A stretch of DNA of 64,000 nt from Ophryocystis elektroscirrha. Taxonomy: Eukaryota; Apicomplexa; Conoidasida; Neogregarinorida; Ophryocystidae. How positions within the stretch are numbered: position 1 is the stretch's first letter; each line of letters opens with the position of its first letter. The notes beneath the pieces were generated by a model. That model made no database searches, was not told the origin of the DNA, and saw only the letters and a list, made by a program, of their open reading frames with translations. A program made the translations under genes and the position numbers. The stretch lies in NCBI GenBank assembly GCA_030141585.1, contig JAQIFP010000026.1, forward strand, positions 1 through 64,000, in the 5' to 3' direction. Positions 38,742-51,948 of the stretch are shown here, in pieces.

Positions 38742-41700
38742 TCATATGTAGAGAGGTTTTTCTCGCTTGCGGAAACTAAAAAAAAAGTAATAAAAAGTTT
38801 TTATTATATAATAGCACGTTTATAAACTAGTTGTAATGCTAAATGATTATAATATTTTATATGAACATGTAAAATAACTACATATATATATCTATCATAA
38901 TTATAAGGAAATCTGATTAATTTATTTAGTAAAAAAAGTTACCTTTCAAGAGGATTATATATAATAGGCTCTGATTTTAGAGTTTCATTTTCTTTTTGCT
39001 GTTGTTCTTTGAGCTGCTTCTCTTTCTTTTTACGTACAAGATCAGCGTATTCTTTCCTCAGGTTCTAAAAAAAAAAAGTAAAAAAAAAAAAAATTACCTT
39101 TGCAGCTTCTGCGGTCTTTAAAGTTTTTTTGCGTTTTTTCTTCTTCAACAAAGCTTCTTCATTTTCAGCTGTCGGTTCAGTAAGTTGAATAGTTCCAATA
39201 ACACTGGGATCCCAAGTAATTGTTTGATAAGGAAGCTTATCCAATAATTGATGTATTTCTTTTTCTCGGCGTTGCTATAAAAAACCAATAAATTTGGTAT
39301 GGCGAATTCATCAAAATTATATAATTTTAAGCGTATACTCAATATATAATAATAATCGTAACATTTATAAATAAAAAATGGTGTATATACAATTCCCTTA
39401 AAATCATATTTATTACAAACTACTGCTTATGTGTAATGTGTACTATGTATTTTTCATACTACTATTTAAATCTATAATTTTTAGTAACATATATATATAT
39501 ATATATATATATAGCGTCTATATGTCACCTTTTTAGTTTCAAATGGATTAGCTGCAAGAAAGTCGTAGTTGCTAATACAGCTTCCAGGGACAATAGCATT
39601 AGAAATGCCTCTAAATGTTCCAATAGTAAGAATATCTTGAAAAGGGGTAAAACTAAGACTGTTCACTGCTCCAGTTTTGTGTTCCATGTAAAGGGTCTTG
39701 TCATTCCAAATTTGCACGGTATTGCCGACATTTAGCGCAAGTAACTCTCTTTGTGAAGCTGCCATACAGGTAGGAATTTTTTTAAAACGTTTTGCATAAG
39801 AATTCTCCATCTTTCTCAAATCCCATACTCGCATGTAACCGTCATAACCTATTTCATTAATTTTTAATGTATACATAGTCATTAATACATGACTTAATTT
39901 ATATACTATTATTATTATTATTGATAGATCTTGTGACATAAACTTAAGTAACTGCATAAATATATATACATATATATATACATATATATATGTGGAAAAA
40001 ATTATATATATTGGAAATGTACCGTTTTACAAACCGCAATGTGCAGATATTAAATATAATAATTGTTGTATCACTAGTATAATGTTACTAATTATTAAGA
40101 CCTGATGTTGCAAGGGTATGCTGGTTTAGGAACTCCAAACAGCTAACTTTCCCTTTATGAGCCTTTATTTCAGATACCGACTAATAAATAGCAAAACATA
40201 TGTTTATTATTCATAAGATGTTTTACATTCTATATATTAAATTAAACCATAGAATATTTATAGCTGTCGATTAATATATACACTGTTTCATTTATCATTA
40301 CATAAATACAAGGTTTATTAATAACACTTTATTTTTTTTTACATTATTTATATTTGGATTCCAAAAAGTAACAGTACCATCCAAATGTCCCAAAGCCGTA
40401 ATAGCAGTGAAAGGATTTTGTCTAAATAAAGGCTTTGTATTTTTGAATTTTCTTACTTCATGGCACGACATGGACCTTTTTTAGTACGAAAGGCTGCAGG
40501 ACAAAGACCCGTGGAAACGTCCAACCATCTTATTTGCCCGAATTCACCAATACTTGTTAGTAAAAAATGAAAAGGTAGAAAGTCTAATTGATAAGTTAAC
40601 TAAAAGTAACTATTTACAAAAAGAACCAAATTACTAAATGATCTCGTAAACAGTGTAATTCCAATCCGTTTTGGTCATAAATATAAACGTATTTTTTTTG
40701 AGCTTATAAAATAAAAAAAAAAGTGAAAAATTACCTGCTGCCCACAGTGTTTGGTCATGTAAAAACTTAACACAGCGTACTGTTTCTCTAACCTACAACA
40801 AATTAATAAATAAATAATCTCTGTCTCACATTTATTTCCGCTGAACAACTTAATGTATTAGCTTCCATTACAGCTAAAGACCCTTTTTCGCCACCTAGCT
40901 AAAAAGCTTTTTTTTTTTTTTTTTTTTGTACCAACAAATACTTGCCATTCTTCGTATAATCAACATAGTAAGGACCAAAAGATAAATTCAACTCCAATCC
41001 CTTAGCTTGAATTCCAAGATCTACATTCTTCTTTATTTCACTTTGAGTGTATTTAAAAGTTTTTTCATGTTTTTCGGCTTCCAAAAACCTAAGAACGTAT
41101 TTATAGTCTTTTTTTTTTACCCTGTAGGTTCTGATAACAAAATTTCCGCAGCAGCAAGCTTAGCAGCTGCTTCATCATTTAGCTTGAGCTGCTCATCTAT
41201 ATAACGCTGTCGACGCTTATTGAGAGCTACCTAATAAAAAAATTATGTGAACAACAGCCGCCAATTCTCAGAGAAAGTTGTATTGAAAAAAAAAAGATAT
41301 TAAGTAAATAATATTAGTGGAAAACTTAAATGAATTTTTAAGAATTGTATTAATAAATAAAATATATTTATTCAATATAATTTCTTAATTTTTCTAATTG
41401 CCCATGTAACAAATATATATAATTTTTTTTTGTGCTAAAGAAAGTGTCCATCTATATATATATATATTTATATATATATATATATATATAAAATATAACA
41501 AATTTTTCTATATATATCACATACACTACATGTAATGTATATGTTATGCAGACATCATAAAAAAAATTATTATTCTACAAAAAATTCTGAATCTTTAATT
41601 ACTGACATAGTAATAAATATAATATGATTTATAAATTTTATTTATAAATGCAATATAATTCATTAAATACGTAAAAATAATTGATAAATATTATAATACC

Positions 41701-41979
41701 GTATGTTTTATCTTTCAAAGTTTAAAAAAGATTTTGTTTGTTTATTTAATTAAAAAAAAATACTTAAATACATACAATTTTGAATATATATTATAAATGT
41801 ATAAAATTTAAATACATACAAATATTGATAATTACGAAAGTACTTACATGAGGCTTGGAAAAATCAGCTCGAGCAAATTTACGTTTTTCGGCGTCACTGA
41901 TACCAGCTTTCTTTTGAAATGTTTGTTTAAAAAACGAAGTTGATGGTTTTTTGTTATTTTCAAATATAGCTCGAGGCAT
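38742..41979 (-). CDS. UTP7: U3 snoRNP-associated WD protein UTP7 (WDR46)
   Basis: Small-subunit processome component required for 18S rRNA maturation in the nucleolus. The N-terminus MPRAIFENNKKPSTSFFKQ leads into the basic helix ALNKRRQRYIDEQLKL. WD-repeat exons follow (NLSFGPYYVDYTKNGKYLLV; ALGHLDGTVTFWNPN; GYDGYMRVWDLRKM; NVGNTVQIWNDKTLY). The family-diagnostic end of the propeller is IVPGSCISNYDFLAANPFET, then RREKEIHQLLDKLPYQTITW and a lysine-rich tail (EEALLKKKKRKKTLKTAEAA). About ten exons with TA-rich introns; the exact stop (modelled at 38742 via a short last exon ending KPLYI) is the least certain part. Confidence 0.88.
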
Positions 41980-42159
41980 ACAGCTAACACACCTTTTTAG
42001 TTAATTTTCTTTTTTTAAATAAAAAAATACAAATTTTGCATCCATAATTAATCCAGGGGTTATTTTGATTAGCAGAACTGAATAGTTTTAGTTTTATTTA
42101 AGTTCAAATATTAAATTATTAAATAATCCAAAAACATAATTATCTTTTTTTTTTATTTT

Positions 42160-43761
42160 TTAAGTTTTTGCATAAAGAAACCCGAAAACAAAGACAAAAA
42201 TTGAAGAACTAAAAGTAGCAATGCTGATAAATACCAATCCAAAAAACAAAGGATGTTGAAAAAATATTTGAGTGATTGTTGAGTATTGAGCATCAAGTAT
42301 AAGGTTTGCATTAGATATAGGTAACGGAGGTTTAAATTCAATTTGCGCAAATTGAGCGTCCTCTATAAACCGAATTTTGAGATTTTTAAAAAGTAAAATT
42401 TTTTGATATTTTTTTTTTCTTTTCAAAGCATTGAAGAAATTCATTTGATAGTGTTGTTTGATTAAAGGTTTATCACTTCTCAAGCGCCTATGGCATTTGG
42501 AATCAAAAATTTCTATAGATATCATATGAAAGGGATAAAAGTCATTATACTGTTTATTTCTCTCTGAAAAAAGCTTATATATATACTCTTATGAATAATA
42601 CTATAATATTCATTTAACAAATATATTTTAGACAAATATATGCATATATATATATATATATATATATGTTTACAAGTGTACAGTGTATCTATACAAATAT
42701 AGTCTGCATTATAAAGCATATATATATATATATATATATATATTTTATATATGTAATGGAAGATGTGTATATATATAGAATACTCATGTACCTGAGTGCG
42801 AGAAAATATTATCATACTCTTCATTGTCAAGTTTGATATATATGTCGTAGCTGCGTTGAGTTTCGAGCAAACTAGTAAGGTGATTCTTAAATTGCTTTGA
42901 ACCCCAATAATAACCTTTTTTTTTTTTAGTTTCAAACATTTTGTTATATAAATCCATTGAATCTTTTATGTTTTTCGTAATAATTTCTGTCTGATGCTGT
43001 ATACATTTGCCAATGGATTCATTGATTTCAAATGTTTTGTTGTCAAAAGGCACAAAAGCGACAGACCGATATTGATTTTTGGAACCGGTTCTTAACTCAG
43101 CTGGTAATTGATTCCCACAAAAATATACATTAGGGGACCCAGATTCAAATAACCGCGAAAATTTGAAATCCGTATTATTTTGTGACAATACAGTTAAATA
43201 GTTGAAATAAACGGGAAATATTAGCTTATTATGGCGAAAGATATACCATCGGAAAAAAACATATACAAAAGTCCATACAAACATCAACATTATTATTATC
43301 GATACAAATATAACAGTTAAGGGTATCCAGCAAATTATAATTGAATATTGCAAACGTAGTAGTGATATCAATTTAGAAATCACAGATTGAAGAAATACCC
43401 CATTGGAAGTTTCAATTTTTTTTTTTTTTTTTTTTTTTACCTATATGAATTGTATATATATTTATTTACTTTAAACGTATCAATATAATCCAACGGTTGA
43501 AGATTTATAACTCCGGAATCAGATATTGTTTTAAGCTCAGCTTTACCCAATGAAAAAGACGTTTGTTCACTTAAAGATATGGGGGTTTTAGATTCATTTG
43601 AAGATAATTGGTTGTTACTAGGGAAATTAGGGTTTAAAAAAACACGAGAAGATTTTTTTTTTTTTTTTTTTTCATCAGCTGAATAAAATATATTCAAGTC
43701 TAATATTACTCTCTGGTAAATGGTAAAAAGGAAATAAGTTATCTACGTCAGTTTGCTGCAT
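42160..43761 (-). CDS. Seipin-like ER membrane protein
   Basis: Predicted ER protein organising lipid-droplet biogenesis. Starts MQQTDVDNLFPFYHLPE at 43761 with a serine- and lysine-rich cytosolic segment that includes two encoded lysine runs. A TM helix follows (VIFVSIIIMLMFVWTFVYVFF), then FPVYFNYL, a lumenal domain, and a second TM helix close to the C-terminus (LFFGLVFISIATFSSSIFVFV). Lumenal residues align with seipin: YDIYIKL, an NDFYPFHMISIEIFDSKCHR block in place of the N-x-x-x-G-x-F-M-V-x-x-E-L pattern, RRLRSDKPLI, NLKIRFIED, and PPLPISNANLILDAQ before the helix. The pattern and two-helix topology are convincing, but identity is low. One intron modelled here is only 29 nt. Confidence 0.66.
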
Positions 43762-44298
43762 ATATATAAATATATATGTTACATAGTTTTTTATACAGTT
43801 CTACAAACCGGTTATATTATAAATTAGAAAATAACTATCGGTTAAACCATACAGATTTATAAATTCTCAAAATGACTAAGTAAATTTTATTTGTCTCTGA
43901 AAAGTTCTATGCATTAATTTTTCTTTCATTGCAAAGAATCAATACGTATTTGAGAAAATTTATTAATAAGTCGAAGTAATTGAATTTCAATGGGTTAAAT
44001 GAGAAACATAATTGATTAAATTATTTTTACTTAAAATAAATAAATTCTGGCAAATAAGTAAATCTAAATTTATTATATTATAAATGAAGATTTCTGATTA
44101 TAAAATATTGACATTATTAGATTTAAGTAAATTTTGCAGCATTTTTTCGATAAAAATAAATTCATACAAACAAAATTGCGATTCAATTACTCCTGCAATT
44201 TAAAAAAAAAATCTGACATGATCTCTTGAAGGCTTAGTTGGAATCCATCAAAACTCCTAATACTGAAAGACCACAATATATTTTCTGAAGGAGAATAT
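43762..44298. other. Divergent intergenic region, seipin-like / lipase
   Basis: AT-rich region between oppositely oriented genes. The last 60 nt (from about 44236) are open in the lipase frame (reading KLLILKDHNIFSEGEY), so part of this region may belong to a 5' exon of the lipase. No separate gene is visible. Confidence 0.4.
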
Positions 44299-45201
44299 AT
44301 GGACAACTATTTATCAAAAAATACCAGAATTCCATCTGATATAAAAATATTTCTGAGATTAATATCTCTGCATAATCGGCCAGTCAATGAACTGAAAAAA
44401 AATGTATTAAAATGTATATATGTTGATGGACATAAGTATGTATACAAAATAATCAATCAACTTGAGATCAATAATAATGTAAAATGTCTAATATTTTCAG
44501 AAGAAACGGGAGTGCATAATACATTAGTTTTTGCATTCAATTGGTTTGATCCAAAAAGTTATTCTGACTTAGTAACGTTGGGTATAAGGTTGCTGTATAA
44601 TAACGACTACGGTAAAATTGACTCAACGTATAGTATGACATCAAAAATTTTTTACAGCTTTGCAAAGGAGTTTTACAAACTAGACGGCGTTCAAGAAATT
44701 TTAAAGGACACAAATCTTAAACTGTATAATAAAATTGTGTTAACGGGGTTTTCTATGGGTGGAGCGATATCTCAGTCTTTTGCAATATTATTAAAAAATA
44801 TTACAAAACTGCCGATACGCATAGTAAGCTACGCATCTCCCAGGCCGGGAAACGCTTTGTATACGAAATGGTTTGAAGAAAATTTAACAGAGGATTCCTT
44901 AAATATAATATTAGCAGAAAAAGTTTCAAATGTTATATATTATGATCCTGTTACATGCGGCCCTAGTATAGTTGATGGATTTTCTATACATCCCAAACCA
45001 TATGTTATATTGAAAGAAAATAAAGGCTATTACGATATTATGTGTGAGAAAGAAAAAAACCGTATAGAATCACATGATATATGCGTGTCTAAACAAAGCT
45101 TCTTGAACCCATTTAAATACATAAATTCTGTTCAAAACACAAAGTATTCTGGTAGCAACCAAATTCATAACATATTACATTATTACGAGCATTTTAGCTG
45201 A
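44299..45201 (+). CDS. Class 3 (Lipase_3) alpha/beta-hydrolase
   Basis: Likely triacylglycerol or phospholipid lipase, 300 residues from the first ATG. The nucleophile elbow is NKIVLTGFSMGGAISQ, a G-x-S-x-G with candidate Ser152. It is followed by RIVSYASPRPGNALY, matching the F/Y-G-x-P-R-x-G-N strand typical of Lipase_3. Candidate acid Asp216 (NVIYYDPVTCG) and His231 (FSIHPKPYVI) or His290 complete a triad. The oxyanion-hole block is less evident (HNTLVFAFNWFDP lies where the family has I-V-x-F-R-G-T). The frame is open upstream to about 44236 behind a possible acceptor, so an N-terminal exon may be missing. No signal peptide is seen in the present model. The stop is only 22 bp before the BMS1 start. 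Confidence 0.8.
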   Translation: MDNYLSKNTRIPSDIKIFLRLISLHNRPVNELKKNVLKCIYVDGHKYVYKIINQLEINNNVKCLIFSEETGVHNTLVFAFNWFDPKSYSDLVTLGIRLLYNNDYGKIDSTYSMTSKIFYSFAKEFYKLDGVQEILKDTNLKLYNKIVLTGFSMGGAISQSFAILLKNITKLPIRIVSYASPRPGNALYTKWFEENLTEDSLNIILAEKVSNVIYYDPVTCGPSIVDGFSIHPKPYVILKENKGYYDIMCEKEKNRIESHDICVSKQSFLNPFKYINSVQNTKYSGSNQIHNILHYYEHFS

Positions 45202-45223
45202 AGTTCCAGACTTTCTCTCCTAT

Positions 45224-48200
45224 ATGGATTCCGAACAGCATAAGCAGCACAGAATTCATAAAACTGGTGGAAAGGCAAAAAAAAAACATACTAAAGTTCA
45301 ACGTTTCAATCCAAAGGTAATCGTTGAATTGTTTTTACTTTTTAATTTCTTCTATTATTCAAATGTCTAAGTAATTGTGTTATAAACATCTAATATAAAT
45401 AAGAATCTTTTTCTTCGGTATAACTCACACTCTTTGATTTCTCTATATTTGCTTAATTGCACAAATTCTTAACTGTTTGTACACTTCTCAAACGTAGGCA
45501 TTTACTTTTTCTGGAGGTGTCGACAGTGTTCGAAAAAGAGATCAACGAAATCTTGATCATCAAGCAAAAAGAGAGAGAGCTCATTTATTAGTAGATGAAG
45601 AAGTTCATCCAGAGGCAATCTCTCCTTTGATCGTTGTGGTACAAGGTCCTCCTAAATGTGGAAAGTCTACCGTTATTCGGTCTCTAGTCAAGCATTACTC
45701 AAAACATAATGTTAATGAAATTTGTGGTTCTATTACAATTTCTATAAATAAGACTAAAAGAATAACGCTTATAGAATGTCCCAATGATGTATCTTCCATG
45801 CTTGATCTTGCAAAAGTCACAGATCTTGCTCTCATACTCATCGATGCCTCTTTCGGGTACAGTTTATGTTAATTTATATAGTTAAATAATTTTAATAGTT
45901 TTAATATGTAAATAATTATTAATTATTAAATAATTATTAGTTCTATTCCTATTCTTGATACACGTATATATATATATATATATATGTATAGATACCTTAT
46001 ATAAATAATTAAATTTACTTTAAACTAATAAGTTTGCATAAATACTTCGATGTGATATCAAATAAGTATATAAACTGCTTTCATATTAAAGCAATTATAC
46101 GTAATATACTAATATATTTTATGTAGTTTTGAAATGCAAACATTTGAGTTTATAAATATGCTGCAAGTCCATGGGTTTCCAAAAATTATTGGTAAATTGT
46201 AAACTGATACATTTATTTTTGTAGGTGTGCTGACTCACTTAGATAATTTCAAAGATTCAAAGCAATCACGTAAAATAAAGCAATTATTTAAATCTCGTTT
46301 CTGGTCTGAACTGTATGATGGCGCAAAATTATTCTATTTATCTGGAGTATTATATAATCGTTATTTAAAGCTTGAGGTATTCATTTTAAATAAATGACTA
46401 TTAATACAGACTCGAAACTTAGCTAGATTTATTTCTACGCAAAAACGGCCAATTTTATCATACCGTTCTAAACGACCTTACTTAGTTGTGATGCGTACAG
46501 AAGATCAAACTTCTCCTACAAAACAGTCAGATGAGAGACGCAGAATTTATTTTTACGGGTAAAGTAGTAATAGTTTTGTTTTAAGATTTTAAATTTAAAT
46601 CATAGTTCATCTTCTTACTTGTACATGCTTATGCAGCTAATATATATATATATATTATACAATTATGTAATAATTATATAAATTACTTGATATCTTTAAT
46701 TTAACTACAAAAAAATTGATTTTCGAAAAATCATTGACAAATGATTCTTATAATTATGTTGAGCAGAGTGTCTATTTTATATAAATCAAATAAAATATAA
46801 CATACACACATATGTATTTTATTATTTAACCTAAAAATTTGTGCCAGTTAAAAGAATTTTCTCTAAAATATAGTCGAATATGTTGTGTTTAATATATCAT
46901 TTAAATTTATAGGTATTTGCGAGGTACTACTTTATTACCCAAAGCTACCATGCATATACCCGGTTTAGGAGACGTCGAAGTAAAATCTGTTACGCAATAT
47001 AAAGACCCATGTTGTTTGCCTACCACAACCACTCGAACATTGAAGAAAACAGATCGTTTGATATATGCTCCTTTATGCGATATTGGTAACGTTCAGTATG
47101 AGCCGGATGCTGTATATATACATATACCTGAACACAAAGTGGGATTTACTAAGAAAGAGCATATAATAAGTGAAAATAAAGAAGAATTAACAGAAGAAAC
47201 CAAAGCTTCTTCTGAGGAAGAACAAGGAACTTTAGGTTCTAATAGCCTTGAAAAACTAGATTCCATTTCTGATACAGATACGTTATCCTCTGATGATTTA
47301 TCAGAAGGGTTCCTTAATGAAGAAGAAAGTATAGCTAAAAACAAAAAAACGAGAAATAGAGGAAAAAAAACTAATCAAGCAGAAGATGGAGACAATATTA
47401 GTGATTTAGAAAATGGTGACAATATTAGTGACGCTGGAGATGGAGAAGATGTTAGTGATGCAGAAGATGTTAGTGATGCAGAAGATGGAGACAGTATTAG
47501 TGATTTAGGAGATGGAGACAGTATTAGTGATTTAGAAAATGGTGACAATATTAGTGAAGCTGGAGATGGAGAAGATGTTAGTGATGCAGAAAATGGAGAA
47601 GATACTTTAAGTTTTAAGGAAAGAGTTTCTATAAATGATAATAATACAAACAAAGGTAGAAAATCTATAATGAATCAAGACAGTGAAATGACCTCAGACA
47701 TTCCCGAAGCTGTCAAATTAGTCAGAGAATTACAAACCGCTGAATCTGCTCTTGATAAAAAAATTGATATGATGAAGTTAAAAATATTAGACAATTCGAG
47801 ACCTTTAAAAAAAGATGATGCAGTTTCTGCTCAGCTTGTTTCTGATAATTTAGTCAAGAATGATTTCAATCCAGATAATTTAATTAAATCATTAAATGAA
47901 ATGGATTTTTTATTAAAAGCGTGTTCTAACTGTGTGTATCCAGTTGAATTATCTAAAGCGATGTATACAAATTTTGATAGTACAGACAACTTACAAACCT
48001 TAATATATAAACCCGATTTGATAAACGTTAACACAAATTGGAAGAACAAACCCTCAAAAAAAGATTCTAATGTTAAGTTTTTGTTTGATTCCGACGAAGA
48101 TACAGACGTGGAGGTAGATATGGATTCTGAAGGAAAAGAAAATGTTTTACTGGGTAATATTGTAGAAGATATCAATCAAAATGACCCATGGGAATTCACT

Positions 48201-50006
48201 GATCATGAAATTGCTGATATGCTCAATGAAGAATTAAACGAGAAGGGAGAATTCGATCCAGATTATATAAAAAATTTTTTTAATGAGTTATTTGATAAGC
48301 CAGATGAACAAGTTTTAGATGAAGATCCTAAACAGAATGGAAACTCTGAAGTTAACGTAGAAAATGTAATAACAGAAGAAACAGGACGAAAAAAACCGCA
48401 TTTAACTAGAAATCCTGAATTTCAATCTATGTTAGACGCAGAAGCAAAAGATGTCATGGAAGCACATCAAATAATTAAGGATATAGGTGAAGGAGCAACT
48501 ATAGGTACTTATATTAGAGTAGTAGTTGAAAATATACCCCGTGATTGGTATGATCATGCACAAAAAACAAATAAACAAATAATAATGGGGGGACTTTTGC
48601 CCGAAGAAACCTCAACTCATGGAGAAGTCCAATGCCAAGTCAAAACGCATCGGTATGTACTATAAATATTGTAATTATACATAAATTGATTCTATTATTT
48701 AATTTACTCACAAATACTATTGAATAATGTACATATATAACTTCGGCAAATAAATATAGAACCGTTATTTTGAAATATAAACATTTAGACATATAAAAAT
48801 ATCTGAAAATATGTATATATAATTTACATGTTTTGGAACATTCTGTACAATCATACGTTTATTAGAAATTTATTGTAATATGTAAATGCTATTAACTTTT
48901 TAATATATAATTTATAAAACAAATAAAATCATGTTTTATAGATGGGCACCGCGTATATTAAAAACCAATGATCCTATATTAGTCTCATGCGGATGGAGAA
49001 GGTTTCAAATAGTACCCGTTTATTGTATTGAAGATCAAAACCAAACTAGAATCCGAATGCTTAAATATTCTCTTGAACATTTACATTGTTTAATGGTTTT
49101 TTATGGCCCAAGTGTTTCTGTTGGAGCGGGAATCTTGGGAATAAGGAACTGGTTTGATAATTTGAGAGACTATAGAATTAGTATGACGGGGGTGGTTAAA
49201 CAACTTGATGCAGCTGGTTTCAAAATCTTGAAAAAGCTTAAATTGACCGGCGAACCTCAAAAAATTATGAAAAATACAGCGTTTATTCATAAAATGTTTA
49301 ACTCAAACTTAGAAGTTTCCAAGTTTATAGGAGCTAAGATACAAACAGTCAGTGGTATAAGAGGAGAGATAAAAAAAGCACAAGGAGCTGAAGGCGTTTT
49401 TCGAGCAACTTTCGAAGATAAAATTTTGAAGTCAGATTTAGTTATATGTAAAACATGGGTTCGAATACATCCGCATCATTTTTTTAATTTAATGATTGAC
49501 ATTCCTCAATGGGTTAGAATACGTACATTAGCAGAATTGAGACATGCATTAAACCTTTCAGCTCCAGATGCCAAAAAATCAGAATACCAATCAAAACCTG
49601 AAAGGGTAACTAGAAGATTTAATCCTTTAAAAATACCTAAAAGCATAGAAATCAATCTGCCCTTTAAATCTAAAGATAAGGTATAAAAAATTAATTTGTT
49701 TATAATATGTTTTAGCCAAGAAAGAAAACAGTGAAAGAAAATGGATTAATTGCGGAAGCAGCTGCAGCAAGTTATACAGAATACGAGAAAAAAGTAGCTA
49801 CTCTTTTAAATAGACTCAACTTAATGAAAAAGACAAAAGACAAAAAAAGATTACAAGCATTCCAAGCGAAAATACAGGCAAAACAGAAACTGGAAGCTAA
49901 AATACAAGAAAAGCGTGATATTTACAAACGAGAGAATAATAAGCAACGATATATAAAGGAAGGTTTAGAACAGAAAAAGATGCGCAAACGCATGCGGCTA
50001 GAATAA
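45224..50006 (+). CDS. BMS1: Ribosome biogenesis GTPase BMS1
   Basis: Nucleolar GTPase of the small-subunit processome, about 1,200 residues in nine exons. Exon 1 45224-45316 encodes MDSEQHKQHRIHKTGGKAKK. The G domain has Walker A VVVQGPPKCGKSTVIRSL, then ITLIECPNDVSSMLDLAKVT, DLALILIDASFG, MLQVHGFPKIIGVLTHLDNF and RKIKQLFKSRFWSELYDGAK. The domain-II block FYGYLRGTTLLPKATMHIPG continues into the large exon 46914-48652, which carries an acidic linker with ISD repeats. The C-terminal AARP2CN/DUF663 region (48943-49682) has WRRFQIVPVYCIEDQN, LMVFYGPSVSVGAGILGIRN, VFRATFEDKILKSDLV and CKTWVRIHPHHFFN. The end is a basic coiled coil. As is usual for BMS1, the GTPase lacks a canonical NKxD order. 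Confidence 0.95.
47378..47608 (+). repeat. Acidic coding repeat in BMS1 linker
   Basis: Imperfect 27-nt units (D-x-I-S-D-L-E-N-G-type nonapeptides, alternating with shorter E-D-V-S-D-A units) form about nine copies in the linker of BMS1. They look like recent slippage products in a region where orthologues are acidic but not repetitive. Confidence 0.85.
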
Positions 50007-50060
50007 AGATAATTGGTTTTTTTATTTTTTTTTTTAAAACAGTCACTATATACTGAGAAA

Positions 50061-51423
50061 ATGGCAGGTTTTCATCCGCATCTTCGTCAAATGATAGGGC
50101 AAATAAATGGAATCAATATTTCAAATTCTCAAGGCCCTATCATGGATACATCAGAAACAGTATTTATTTTTTTTTTTTTTAAATTGATTAGGTGTGTATT
50201 TCAGCATTATCCCTTGTAAAGATGTTGAAGCATGGGCGTGCTGGTGTGCCGATGGAAGTAATGGGGTTGATGCTGGGTTATTTTATAGATGAATATACGA
50301 TTAAAGTTATTGATGTTTTTTCTATGCCTCAATCTGGAAATGCGGTATCCGTTGAAGCTGTAGATCCCGCGTACCAAACAGAAATGATGGATATGCTGAA
50401 GCTAACAGGAAGACCTGAATCTGTTGTTGGGTGGTATCACTCGCATCCGGGATTCGGTTGCTGGTTTTCTGGAACAGATGTAAATACTCAGCAGAGCTTT
50501 GAGCAATTGCACAACCGAGCAGTCGGAGTTGTTGTTGATCCAATACAGTCAGTTAAAGGGAAAGTAGTGATAGATTGCTTTCGCCTTATAAATCCACAAA
50601 CATTTTTAACAGGAATTGAACCACGCCAATCTACATCTAATATTGGTCATCTCAATCAACCAACAATAACAGCGCTTGTGCATGGGTTGAATAGGCACTA
50701 CTATTCTTTAGTCATTTCCTACAAGAAAAACCCTCTTGAACAACAAGCTTTACTAGATTTTAACAAACCAGGATGGGTTGACGCACTGCAATTAGAGGTA
50801 TGTAGCATAGAACAAATAGGATTACTATGAATGATTGATTATTGCACGTCATTATATTTAAATTGTTGTATGTCGTTATATACAATTATTCAGAATATAT
50901 ATGTATACAATCAAATTATTTTAATATAAAGCTTTTGATAGAGCCAATCTACTTATGAAAATGAGAACCAAAAAATTATTGCTAATCTCAAAGATCTTAC
51001 CAAACGATATATATCTGATGTTGAAGACGAATTCAAAATGACTCCAGAACAGCTTGTAGTCGCTAGGGTAATAATTATACATATGCGTGTACAGTCTTTA
51101 AATTTTTTTTAAGACATAGTATACAATTTTCAATACTTAACATATTACATACACCTTAATATAATTATACTACAACTTTAAATTTTAATTAAAAAGTTTT
51201 AGTAAACTATTTACTCTCAATTATATATTTTAACATAAAAATGTAAATACTCTGTATATTAAAATTAATTGTTTATGTTTGTGGCTATTCAATAACACTG
51301 TCATTAATTTTTTAGGTTGGAAAATTGGACGGGAAACGCCATATGGAACAAGATGTAGACAATTTACTTAGTCGAGTTATATTGCACAATTTAAATTCAA
51401 TGATAGCGACTTACGCTTTCTAA
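50061..51423 (+). CDS. RPN11: 26S proteasome regulatory subunit RPN11 (PSMD14)
   Basis: Zinc metallo-deubiquitinase of the proteasome lid that removes ubiquitin chains from substrates. 312 residues in four exons (50061-50159, 50192-50797, 50942-51067, 51316-51423), close to the human 310. The JAMM motif is intact: [17 protein letters not shown], giving His116, His118 and Asp129 as zinc ligands with Ser126. Also conserved are [50 protein letters not shown] and [16 protein letters not shown]. Intron 1 is exactly 32 nt and contains a 14-T run. It begins 54 bp after BMS1 on the same strand. Confidence 0.98.
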
Positions 51424-51948
51424 ATAAATTTACGTTACTCTGCAGAATCTTTCAAATTAAATATGTAGATTTGAATATGCATTAATCCATAATCATATAT
51501 TTTGAAATAATACGTGCAAAAAGAAACTACTTGTGGAAATTGAAACCATTATTTTGCACTAGTATGCGCTCGATTTTTTTACACAGAGACAATTTACAAT
51601 ATTTTAAATCTATTTGAGTAACTATAATCCTCAAAATTGCATTTTCATATGCATGTATTAAAGTGTGCGTATATAGTGTTTTTTCTTATCATACAAAATG
51701 AAATATATTATTCATTTGTAAACTGCTACAGTCTTAGAAATGATATGAATATTTATATACCATAGAATATGGAAATATGATTAATTATATGCCTGAATAC
51801 GAACAGGTACCTGTATAGCGATACAATATAGAGTTGTTAAATTTTACACTTATATAAATCCAAGACTTATAAAAAGCGAGGTGGTGTATATAGAACCAGT
51901 TGAAAAACGCACTAATTTAGGTACAGGAAATTTTAAAAAGTACCTGTT
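51424..51948. other. Intergenic spacer RPN11 to RRM gene
   Basis: A 525-bp AT-rich stretch between two plus-strand genes, the largest gap in the otherwise compact 44-56 kb block. It probably contains the RPN11 3' UTR and the next promoter. No open frame of interest and no RNA gene was seen. Confidence 0.5.

Noticed and set aside
47093..48175. Three minus-strand serine-rich frames
   Set aside because: Antisense of the acidic BMS1 linker exon.
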